This document shows positions 18,242 to 26,070 of a DNA stretch of 64,000 nt, piece by piece (positions within the stretch are counted from its first letter, which is position 1; the number at the start of each line of letters is the position of its first letter). The DNA lies in NCBI GenBank assembly GCA_024742815.1, contig JANSXX010000002.1, positions 248,001-312,000 on the forward strand, in the 5' to 3' direction. A program made the translations under genes and the position numbers. The DNA comes from HXMU1420-13 sp024742815. Its GTDB lineage: Bacteria; Bacteroidota; Rhodothermia; Balneolales; Balneolaceae. Below the pieces are notes generated by a model that saw only the letters and a list, made by a program, of their open reading frames with translations, was not told where the DNA came from and searched no databases.

Positions 18242-21200
18242 ATGCTTCAAAGAATGAAAATTTTGACAGTTTCTCTAGCAATTTTTTTGATTGCAGGCTG
18301 TAACCAAACTCCGAATGAAACGCCACTTTTTGAACAACTTAGTGGAAACGAAACCGGACTTGTATTCGATAATCCGCTCGATTTCGATGCTGATTTCAAC
18401 ATCTATAAATACCGAAATTTTTATAACGGTGGCGGAGTCGCTTTTGGTGATATCAACAATGATGGATTGTTGGATGTGTATATGACCGCTAATATGCGGG
18501 ATAATCGTTTATTCTTGAATAAGGGTGATTTTCAATTCGAAGACATCACCGAACAAGCCGGTGTCGCGGGAGAACGATCCTGGAGCACGGGTGTAAGTAT
18601 GGCCGATATTAACGGGGATGGATTGATTGATATCTACATCTCCAATTCCGGTGATGTAGCAGGCGATAACAAACAAAACGAATTATTTATCAACAATGGC
18701 GACCTAACCTTTACCGAAAAAGCCGAAGAGTATGGATTAGCAGATCGTGGCTTTTCTACACAAGCCTCTTTTTTCGATTACGATAAAGACGGCGATTTGG
18801 ATTTATACTTACTCAATAATTCATACCGTGCCATCGGGAGTTTTAATCTTCAGATAAATGAGCGCGATTCCCGGGATGAAGTTGGAGGTGATAAACTGTA
18901 TCGAAATGATGGAGATTTCTTTACGGATGTCAGCGCTGAAGCAGGAATCTATGGTAGTATCATTGGTTTTGGATTGGGAGTAACTATTGCCGATGTAAAC
19001 CGGGATGGCTGGCAGGATTTATACGTTTCCAACGATTTCTTCGAACGCGATTATTTGTACATCAATCAACAGGATGGGAGTTTTAAGGAAGTGCTCGTAG
19101 ATGCCATAAAAAGCATCAGTGGAGCATCGATGGGCGCAGACGCAGCCGACATTAATCACGATGGATACCCTGAGATTTTTGTTACCGAAATGTTGCCGGA
19201 ACCCGAAGAACGAGTGAAAACAGTAACTACATTTGAGAGTTGGGATAAGTATCAATACAGCGTAAGTAATGGTTACTACCATCAGTTTACTCGAAATATG
19301 TTCCAGCTGAATAATGGAGACGGAAGTTTTGCAGAAATTGGTCGTTTTACCGGCGTTGAAGCCACCGACTGGAGTTGGGCCGCTTTAATGAGTGATTACG
19401 ATCACAACGGGCATACCGATCTTTTTGTGGCAAACGGCATTTTTCAGGATCTCACTGATCAGGATTACATTCAATATGTTTCCAGTAACGAGATTATTCA
19501 AACGATCACAGGTGGCGATGAAGTTGATTATCAGCAGTTAATTGACCTGATTCCATCCGTTCCTATTCCCAACTACATGTTTGCCGGATCGGGCAATTTG
19601 AATTTCGAAAACAAAGCCACCGAGTGGGGATTGGCCACACCAAGTTTTTCCAATGGCTCGGCTTATGGCGATTTAGATAATGACGGTGATCTGGATTTGG
19701 TGGTCAACAACGTGAACATGCCCGCCTTTGTGTACCGCAATACAGCTTCCGAGCGCGGACTTGGAAACTGGCTGATGGTTGAATTGCGTGGCGAAGGCGC
19801 CAACACGCAAGCCGTAGGCGCTCAGCTAAGTGTGTGGGCAGGGGGGAAGCTCCATTGGCGAGAGCAGGTGCTTCAGCGCGGTTTTCAAAGCACGATAGAT
19901 GCCCGACTGCATATCGGGTTGGGCGAAGCTTCTCTCATCGATTCGCTGAAGCTGGAATGGCCCGACGGGCGCGTCACTTGGATGGAAAATGTAGCAGTGA
20001 ATCAACAACTCACTCTAAGCCAGGCGGAGGCTCAAGAGGTTGAACAAATGTTGGCAGAATCAGACGCTCAACCACTTCTTATTCCGACCAATACCCACCT
20101 GGACTGGCGCCACACTGAAAACACTTTTGTGGATTTTGACCGCGACCGCCTCGTGTTTCACATGCGCTCGACGGAAGGTCCGGCCGGATGCGTAAGCTCC
20201 GATGAGCGCTTTATCTACCTGGGCGGGGCGAAAGATCAACACGGGAGTATCTGGCAAAAAACGAAACTTGGCTGGCGCGAAGTCTTTGCCACCGAAGCCT
20301 TGCCCGAAGACACCGACTGCGTGTTCTTTGACGCCGATGGAGACGGCGACGACGATCTGTATGTAACTAGTGGCGGCAATGAATTCAGCACAAGCTCCGA
20401 TGGACTCTTTGACCGGCTATACAGCTACGAAAGCGGAGGCTGGAACGAGTCGAATGGGCTGAACAGCGCGAACGGCTTTTATTCCAACGGTACGGTAAGT
20501 GCGGGAGATATCGACGGAGATGGCGACATCGACTTGTTTGTAGGCGAGCGACTCAAACCCTTTGCACTGGGTACTCCGGTGAGCGGAAGAATCCTACAAA
20601 ATGATGGAAACGGTAGTTTTACTGAAATCACAGAAAGCGCAGCGCCGGGCCTACTCAGCTCAGGGATGTTTACCGGTTCGGCTTTTGGCGATATTGACGG
20701 GGATGGAGATTTGGATTTAGTGACGGTAGGTGAATGGGCGCCCGTGCGCATCTTCACCAACGATGGGAGCGGAAGCTTCACTGAGACTCAACTCCCGAAC
20801 TCTGGAGGTTGGTGGAATGAGCTTTTACTGCAGGATTGGGACGGCGATGGAAACCTCGATATTATCGCCCTCAACCACGGGCTGAATTCGAGGTTCAAAG
20901 CCACCACCGAACAACCGGCGAGCCTTTGGGTGAGCGACTTCGATGGCAATGGATCGACCGAGCAGATTTTGACCACTTACAATGGAGAGCAGGCGTACCC
21001 GATGGTACTGCGCCACGATTTGGTGAATCAACTGCCCGGGCTCAAGCGTAAGTATTTAAAGTATGAATCCTACAAAGAGCAGACGATCGAAGACATCTTT
21101 ACCCGCGAGCAGCTCGAAGTCGCCACGCAGCTAACGGCTCAAACACTGGCGAGTACGGTGTGGTGGGGCAATGGGGATGGAAGCTTTAGTGAAGGTTGGG

Positions 21201-21502
21201 AGCTTCCCTGGCAGGCTCAACTCTCGCCGATGTACGCCGGAGCGCTGATTGACTTAGACCGGCAAGGCAACAAAGAATTACTTCTTGGCGGTAACTTATA
21301 CGGCGTAAAACCTGAAGCTGGTCGCTACGATGCGAGTCAGGGAGTAGTGATCTCAATAGATAATGATCGAACTTTTAAGGTAATTCCGGCATCGAAGAGC
21401 GGATTAATCGTAGATGGACAGGTGCGAGCTTTTTTACCGATCGAACAACAGATTATGGTATTGCGAAATGATGAAAAAGCTGTGTTTTTCGCAAGAAATT
21501 AA
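18242..21502 (+). CDS. VCBS/FG-GAP repeat lipoprotein B, CRTAC1-like with ASPIC/UnbV domain
   Basis: This 1086-residue lipoprotein has Cys20 (FLIAGC); an ATG four codons later would also keep the signal. The domain order is the same as in VCBS A: FG-GAP calcium loops, ASPIC/UnbV around residues 517-597, then more loops. The first 440 residues are clearly related to VCBS A but diverged, whereas residues about 443-1036 are nearly identical to it at DNA level. The start follows the small lipoprotein stop by 2 bp. Its stop overlaps the convergent kinase stop by two bases, leaving no room for a separate terminator. Its role is unknown; surface location is inferred from the lipoprotein signal and the SusC-like neighbours. 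Confidence 0.86.
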   Translation: MLQRMKILTVSLAIFLIAGCNQTPNETPLFEQLSGNETGLVFDNPLDFDADFNIYKYRNFYNGGGVAFGDINNDGLLDVYMTANMRDNRLFLNKGDFQFEDITEQAGVAGERSWSTGVSMADINGDGLIDIYISNSGDVAGDNKQNELFINNGDLTFTEKAEEYGLADRGFSTQASFFDYDKDGDLDLYLLNNSYRAIGSFNLQINERDSRDEVGGDKLYRNDGDFFTDVSAEAGIYGSIIGFGLGVTIADVNRDGWQDLYVSNDFFERDYLYINQQDGSFKEVLVDAIKSISGASMGADAADINHDGYPEIFVTEMLPEPEERVKTVTTFESWDKYQYSVSNGYYHQFTRNMFQLNNGDGSFAEIGRFTGVEATDWSWAALMSDYDHNGHTDLFVANGIFQDLTDQDYIQYVSSNEIIQTITGGDEVDYQQLIDLIPSVPIPNYMFAGSGNLNFENKATEWGLATPSFSNGSAYGDLDNDGDLDLVVNNVNMPAFVYRNTASERGLGNWLMVELRGEGANTQAVGAQLSVWAGGKLHWREQVLQRGFQSTIDARLHIGLGEASLIDSLKLEWPDGRVTWMENVAVNQQLTLSQAEAQEVEQMLAESDAQPLLIPTNTHLDWRHTENTFVDFDRDRLVFHMRSTEGPAGCVSSDERFIYLGGAKDQHGSIWQKTKLGWREVFATEALPEDTDCVFFDADGDGDDDLYVTSGGNEFSTSSDGLFDRLYSYESGGWNESNGLNSANGFYSNGTVSAGDIDGDGDIDLFVGERLKPFALGTPVSGRILQNDGNGSFTEITESAAPGLLSSGMFTGSAFGDIDGDGDLDLVTVGEWAPVRIFTNDGSGSFTETQLPNSGGWWNELLLQDWDGDGNLDIIALNHGLNSRFKATTEQPASLWVSDFDGNGSTEQILTTYNGEQAYPMVLRHDLVNQLPGLKRKYLKYESYKEQTIEDIFTREQLEVATQLTAQTLASTVWWGNGDGSFSEGWELPWQAQLSPMYAGALIDLDRQGNKELLLGGNLYGVKPEAGRYDASQGVVISIDNDRTFKVIPASKSGLIVDGQVRAFLPIEQQIMVLRNDEKAVFFARN
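19568..21351 (+). repeat. Long near-identical tract shared with 13025-14808 (copy 2)
   Basis: This is the second copy of the roughly 1.78-kb tract. It begins at CCCAACTACATG and ends near GTAGTGATCTC, in frame within VCBS gene B, and is GC-richer than the rest of the gene. Most differences from copy 1 that I checked are synonymous third-position changes. Confidence 0.85.
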
Positions 21503-23292
21503 CTTGCCGTCAACTGTTCGAACTGATCGTTTTGAAGGGTAAATCTACAATTAAGCTCAAATCCATATTCGGTTTCGATATCGTATTCGGCTTCTAATTG
21601 ACTCAATAAAGATTGGATTAGGGTAAAGCCTAATGAATCTGAATCGATTAGTTTAGAGCGGTCAAATCCTTTACCAGTATCAGCATATTCGAATTGAACA
21701 GTTTGATCATCAATAGGAGAAAATCGAATTACAATTTGTCCGCGATCGGTGGAATTGAAGGCATGTTTGATCGAATTAGTAATCAATTCATTTAAAAGTA
21801 ATCCCACGGGTACAGCTTGATTGATCGGAAGGTGTACATCTTCAATCTTACAAAGGAGCTCAATTTCTTCGTTAAGCGATGGATAGGTGTTACTTATGCT
21901 AGCTGTTAAATTGCTTAAATATTCTTCAATAGCAATCACGTTAAAATTATCGGTGCTGTACAGAATTTCATGAACGGTAGCGATAGATTGAATTCTATTT
22001 ACAGCATCTCTCAGAGAAAAGCGATTGTTTGCTCCTTTCATTAGTTCCAACTGCAATAAGCCGGAAATGATAGCGAGATTGTTTTTTACCCGATGATGAA
22101 TCTCACCCAACAGAGCATTCTTTTCATCAATCGATTCCATGAGTTGATTCTCTTTTTCTACCAAGTCGGATATATCTTGGAATATCCCGAAAATGCGTAC
22201 GATATACCCATCAACTAACTCTGCTTCGCCGCGAACGCGAACCCATTTTCTGTTACCTCTATCAGTGATGATTTCAAATCGATCATCAAAAGATGTTCCT
22301 GTAAGTTTAAGTTCGTTTAAGCATCGTACTAATCGCTCTTTGGAATCTTCATCTTCGTAAAAGTTGATTGCATTCTCAACAGTTGGTTGAAAATAGGGCG
22401 GAACTTCATGGATTTTTCTGGTTTCATCGGTCCAATGCAGCGTATCTTGTATTAGATCGAGTTCCCAGCCACCATTTTGAGACACTTTACTAATCTCATT
22501 AAAAAACTGTTCTCTTCGTTTCTGATCGGTGATGTCGGTGACGATGAAATCATGAAGTATATCGCCCGCTTCGGTTTCAGTAGCATTGGATATTAAATGT
22601 ATCCATCTGATAATTTTTGAGGGCGTAATGATTCTAAAATATTGATGAACCGCTTTACCGGTTTTTTTGACATCGCTGTAAATTTGTTGAATGTTAAGTA
22701 CCAGATCATCCGGGTGGATCATCTTCAAAATCACGGTAAAGTCTTCTTCTACAGCTTTGCGAGAAACTTCGAATAAGCGGTAAAAACCCTCATTCGAGAA
22801 CAGAATCTGACGATCCCCATTTTTCATATCTAACACTCGTACCACTCCGGAACGCATATTATCAGCAATACTCTGAAAATGCGTACTGAATTCCGAGATT
22901 GAGCCAGATTGGCCAGGATAATCAGTTTTAGTGTTAGGTGATCGAGTAAGCGTAACCGTAATGGCTAATAGAGTTTCTTCAGTCACAAACCCTGCAACAG
23001 AACCTTCAGATATTGCAGTTAGTACTTCGTTAGTGCATTTCTTGCCAAACACATAGAGCGGCAACTGTATAGTTTTAAGAGTTGAAAACGCTATCTCAAA
23101 TACAGTCGAATCAATGAATAGTGCAGTGGGAGACTCATTCCGACTAATTTCTAGAACATCGATTTCTTTTGGCTGAAAAACCTGAATCTCCGGTTGATCA
23201 AAAGTATCGCCTAATATTGATTTAAATAGCTCAGAGACGGAAGAATCTTCAGTAATCAATACAATTCGTAACGGTGACCCTAAGTAATTCAA
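21499..23292 (-). CDS. PAS-domain sensor histidine kinase of the HisKA_2 type
   Basis: This 597-residue protein has no membrane segment, so it is probably cytoplasmic. Residues 1-115 resemble a receiver domain (RIVLITEDSSVSELFKSILG; ALFIDSTVF), with conserved acidic residues only partly kept. Two PAS domains follow at about 145-260 and 270-385 (FSNEGFYRLFEVSRKAVEED; GIFQDISDLVEKE), suggesting a redox or ligand sensor. The HisKA_2 dimerisation box EIHHRVKNNL is at 397-406 with the candidate phospho-accepting His at 399/400. The ATPase domain has an N-box LLNELITNSIKHAF and a G-box YADTGKGFD. No cognate response regulator is adjacent; the lone receiver at 54395 is a possible partner. Its stop overlaps that of VCBS gene B. 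Confidence 0.9.
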   Translation of the reverse strand: MNYLGSPLRIVLITEDSSVSELFKSILGDTFDQPEIQVFQPKEIDVLEISRNESPTALFIDSTVFEIAFSTLKTIQLPLYVFGKKCTNEVLTAISEGSVAGFVTEETLLAITVTLTRSPNTKTDYPGQSGSISEFSTHFQSIADNMRSGVVRVLDMKNGDRQILFSNEGFYRLFEVSRKAVEEDFTVILKMIHPDDLVLNIQQIYSDVKKTGKAVHQYFRIITPSKIIRWIHLISNATETEAGDILHDFIVTDITDQKRREQFFNEISKVSQNGGWELDLIQDTLHWTDETRKIHEVPPYFQPTVENAINFYEDEDSKERLVRCLNELKLTGTSFDDRFEIITDRGNRKWVRVRGEAELVDGYIVRIFGIFQDISDLVEKENQLMESIDEKNALLGEIHHRVKNNLAIISGLLQLELMKGANNRFSLRDAVNRIQSIATVHEILYSTDNFNVIAIEEYLSNLTASISNTYPSLNEEIELLCKIEDVHLPINQAVPVGLLLNELITNSIKHAFNSTDRGQIVIRFSPIDDQTVQFEYADTGKGFDRSKLIDSDSLGFTLIQSLLSQLEAEYDIETEYGFELNCRFTLQNDQFEQLTAS

Positions 23293-23358
23293 ATGAAAAA
23301 ATTAATTGTTCAAACCAACACTCTATTATCGTTGCTAGTTAAAATTACTTTAAAAAAA

Positions 23359-24282
23359 TTACCAAGCAACTGCATTATCCTGCATAGCTAACTCAAACTC
23401 AGAGGGTTCGCTACTCATATGATGAAAAAGTAGTTCTCTGGCTTGTTTGCTTTCAGGAAAATCATGATACATCCAGTTATTGATCATACCATGATACTCC
23501 CTGTAATTAAAAACTACCGGTTTTGATTCCGAGAGAATCTTCAATTTGCGGGAATCAGCAAGAAAAATGTCTTGTGTTCCGACAAAAACAGAAATGGGAG
23601 CAAGTCGCCTGGTATCGGCATAAATAGGACTTACTTTCGGATCGTTTGGAGCGTAACCTTCGGCGTATTCTGCTCCCAGTTCTCGTAATACTCCAACTTC
23701 ATGCACAGGATCGTGATGAGCAAGATCTTCTATAATGGGATTCGAGAGGGTTAAATCCAGCCATGGAGAGAGTAAAATTATTTCTTTCGGTTGATGGAGG
23801 CCAATTTCTCTGAATTGCTGAACTGCATTTAAAGCGATGGTTGCTCCACTTGTATCCGCCACTACAAACAACTGCTCCATCGCCTCATTTTTAGAAATTT
23901 GTTCGAAAAGAGCTAGAAAATATTCCTGAATATGTGTGTAGGTCGATTCCGGAAGTAACGGAAAATCTGGGGCGATAACTTTTGTCCCAGTGTTTTCTAC
24001 AAGCCTTTGGATAAACCGCCAATGCACGGGCTGAAAGTTTTTTGCAAAAGCTCCTCCGTGAATAAAAAGAACCGTAGATTTTACGTCTGTTTTTTCTGGA
24101 TAGATGTACCACAATGGACGATCCCGAAATGAATCCTCGTGAATGGTCGCATTTCGGATATAAGAATGAGGCGTTATGTTCGCTTTATTAGATAAAAACC
24201 ACCTCTTAGAATGCTTACTCTTGTGATCAACAAGTCGCATATATCCGGTAGCTAGGCGAGCGCTTAGGCTAGGTGTTTTCAA
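23359..24282 (-). CDS. Alpha/beta hydrolase of the HSL/esterase type with altered nucleophile elbow
   Basis: This is a 307-residue protein with no signal peptide. The oxyanion-hole motif H75-G76-G77 and the C-terminal acid and base (D238 in GTQDIF, H264 in EYHGM) match the hormone-sensitive-lipase-like family (alpha/beta hydrolase fold 3). The nucleophile elbow, normally GDSAG, reads A142-D143-T144-S145-G146. The usual catalytic Ser position is Thr, encoded by ACA at 23853-23851, with Ser one residue later. The protein may be inactive, use S145, or have changed chemistry. It sits upstream of the kinase gene on the same strand with a 66-bp gap. The substrate is unknown. Confidence 0.82.
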   Translation of the reverse strand: MKTPSLSARLATGYMRLVDHKSKHSKRWFLSNKANITPHSYIRNATIHEDSFRDRPLWYIYPEKTDVKSTVLFIHGGAFAKNFQPVHWRFIQRLVENTGTKVIAPDFPLLPESTYTHIQEYFLALFEQISKNEAMEQLFVVADTSGATIALNAVQQFREIGLHQPKEIILLSPWLDLTLSNPIIEDLAHHDPVHEVGVLRELGAEYAEGYAPNDPKVSPIYADTRRLAPISVFVGTQDIFLADSRKLKILSESKPVVFNYREYHGMINNWMYHDFPESKQARELLFHHMSSEPSEFELAMQDNAVAW

Positions 24283-24456
24283 TGCTCAATGTATTTGGAA
24301 TGAATAGTTCGTCATCTTAACCAATTATACCAGTACAAGGTTCTATCGAGTATCCTGCCGGTTGCATTATTTTATTAATTGTAAAATGGATTTTTTGAAT
24401 GCATCTCAAAAAGTATCATCACGTGAAGGAGTACATTAACTCAACCCATTACTTTT

Positions 24457-24924
24457 ATGAAAACACGAATTATAATCCTATGTGCAGCAATAAGTTGTAT
24501 CACGCTTTCAAGTCTGCAAGCACAAACATCCGACGTTGAAGCGATTAAAGAAACTATAACCACGATGTTCGATGGAATGCGAGCCGGTGATTCTGCAATG
24601 GTTGCTAGTGCCTTTGTTCGAAATGCTCCCATGCATACTGTTTACACCAACCAGGCCGGCGAAGTTGTGCGCGCAGAAGGTTCTTTGGATCGATTTCTAA
24701 ATGCAGTAGGCACACCTCATCCTGAAATATGGGACGAACACATCGCCTCATTTAACATTCAAATTGATGGTGGACTTGCATCGGTTTGGACTCCCTACAA
24801 GTTTTATTTAGGAGAAACATTTTCGCATTGTGGGGTAAACTCATTTCAAATGGCAAAACTGGGAGGAGAGTGGCAGATAATTTATATCGTAGATACCAGA
24901 AGAGGTACTGATTGCCCTGAGTAG
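24457..24924 (+). CDS. NTF2/SnoaL-like exported protein
   Basis: This 155-residue protein has a cleavable signal peptide (about residues 1-22, ending LQAQ). The mature part follows the NTF2-like pattern: an N-terminal helix (VEAIKETITTMFDGMRAGDS) that leads into VASAFVRNAPMHTVYTN, with a late strand ASVWTPYKFYLGETFSHCG and a C-terminal GGEWQIIYIVDTRR. Such proteins bind small molecules in a cone-shaped pocket; some are enzymes, most are unassigned. It is transcribed alone and followed by a hairpin terminator. Confidence 0.8.
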   Translation: MKTRIIILCAAISCITLSSLQAQTSDVEAIKETITTMFDGMRAGDSAMVASAFVRNAPMHTVYTNQAGEVVRAEGSLDRFLNAVGTPHPEIWDEHIASFNIQIDGGLASVWTPYKFYLGETFSHCGVNSFQMAKLGGEWQIIYIVDTRRGTDCPE

Positions 24925-24945
24925 AATAAAACTGGCAGAAATGAA

Positions 24946-24973
24946 AAAAGCCATGACTTCCATCATGGCTTTT
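24946..24973. terminator. Bidirectional hairpin terminator between NTF2-like and histone-like genes
   Basis: AAAAGCCATGA (24946-24956) pairs with TCATGGCTTTT (24963-24973) around a 6-nt loop. The A/T-rich ends give a T-run on either strand, so it can serve both the plus-strand NTF2-like gene and the minus-strand histone-like gene that converge on it. Confidence 0.8.
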
Positions 24974-24994
24974 CACATAAAACTGAATAAAGGA

Positions 24995-25171
24995 TTAGCC
25001 TTCGTTCTTCTTAGCTTGAATCTCAAGACGAATATCTTGAGCTAATTTCTTAAGATCTTGCAACCCTTTTCTTGCACGGGTACCCGCAGCTTTGTTTCCT
25101 TTATCGTAGAACTTTTCCATCTCAGCTGATACGTCTTCAACTAATCCTTTTAGTTCGTCTACTCTACTCAT
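24995..25171 (-). CDS. Histone H1-like (Hc1 family) DNA-binding protein, 58 residues
   Basis: This short gene reads MSRVDELKGLVEDVSAEMEK, then FYDKGNKAAGTRARKGLQDL and KKLAQDIRLEIQAKKNEG. The pattern GNKAAGTRARK...LK.LAQ.IR.EIQ..K is that of the small histone H1-like proteins common in Bacteroidota, which bind and compact DNA. Its basic, helix-forming composition agrees. It has its own start (ATG at 25171-25169) and shares the hairpin terminator at 24946-24973. Upstream, 25172-25353 is AT-rich non-coding sequence. Confidence 0.9.
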   Translation of the reverse strand: MSRVDELKGLVEDVSAEMEKFYDKGNKAAGTRARKGLQDLKKLAQDIRLEIQAKKNEG

Positions 25172-25353
25172 TATATAACTCCGTTATGTTTATGTTTAAA
25201 TAAATTTCAAATTTTAGAAACTGCGTTGAAGCTAGAGATTCATCACAACTGAGTCAAATTAAAAAGTGCTATTTTGGTACTTTAAACAAAGTTTTTTTTA
25301 GCAACCGTGCTTTTTTTGACTTGACAAACTCAATTTTTCACTATTAAGCTTAA

Positions 25354-26067
25354 TTATTGCCCCTGTAAGTTCTTTGATGTAAAGCTAAATGGGAGTAAAT
25401 CAATAACAAAATGTTCGGAGTAGGTGGCATCCGCATGAAACATTTCAACTTTAGATAATGGTAGGTGTTCGTGCATTACTTGCCTGCACGCGCCACAAGG
25501 ACTACTGAATTCTCCCTTTTGGGTGTGCACCGAAATGTTAGCGAAATCAGAAACACCATGTACAATTGCTTTAGCTAATGCAACACGTTCGGCGCATAAT
25601 CCCATCGCCCAATCGCTAACCTCTACGTTTACTCCGGTAAAACAATAGTGTCCATTCTTATCAGCCAAAATCGCTGATACCGGAAAATCTGAATTCGGAA
25701 TCACTGCATCATCCAGTAATTTCACAAGTTGTTCTTTTTTATCGGAGGGCATTTCCGATTGGTATTCGACAAAGGTAAGCTGATCAATATTTTCTGATTT
25801 CTCTGCTGTACAATTAAACTCCTTTTGCCAAAACTCAAGTTGATCAGGAGCTTCATCCTTGTAAAGTATGCGAATGGGTTTTTGTTGATAACTCAAACAA
25901 ATACAACATGCCGCTTGCACTGCACTTATCGTAAGCGGAAAAGAAATGTTTTCTATTCGTACACCGGCGAAAAAGTCTCCACGGTCTCCCTCAACAACAC
26001 AAACAACAGGATTTTTAGAATAGGGGGTATAAGCACGTTGTAGCAGTGAATTCCAATTCATAGTCAT
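25354..26067 (-). CDS. cdd: Cytidine deaminase with duplicated domain, catalytic C-terminal half
   Basis: This 237-residue protein deaminates cytidine or deoxycytidine to uridine forms in pyrimidine salvage. The zinc site lies in the second half: C158-A159-E160 with C191 and C194 (PCGACRQ), E160 being the proton-shuttling Glu. The first half (about 5-75) looks like a second, degenerate deaminase domain: YTPYSKNP and GVRIENISFPLTISAVQAA follow the family pattern, but the Cys-Ala-Glu and PCxxC ligands are missing. E. coli Cdd also pairs an active and a degenerate domain, with the active one N-terminal, so the order is reversed here. The start could also be the ATG two codons later. It lies 3 bp downstream of the penicillin-acylase-type gene on the same strand. 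Confidence 0.87.
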   Translation of the reverse strand: MTMNWNSLLQRAYTPYSKNPVVCVVEGDRGDFFAGVRIENISFPLTISAVQAACCICLSYQQKPIRILYKDEAPDQLEFWQKEFNCTAEKSENIDQLTFVEYQSEMPSDKKEQLVKLLDDAVIPNSDFPVSAILADKNGHYCFTGVNVEVSDWAMGLCAERVALAKAIVHGVSDFANISVHTQKGEFSSPCGACRQVMHEHLPLSKVEMFHADATYSEHFVIDLLPFSFTSKNLQGQ

Positions 26068-26070
26068 AGT

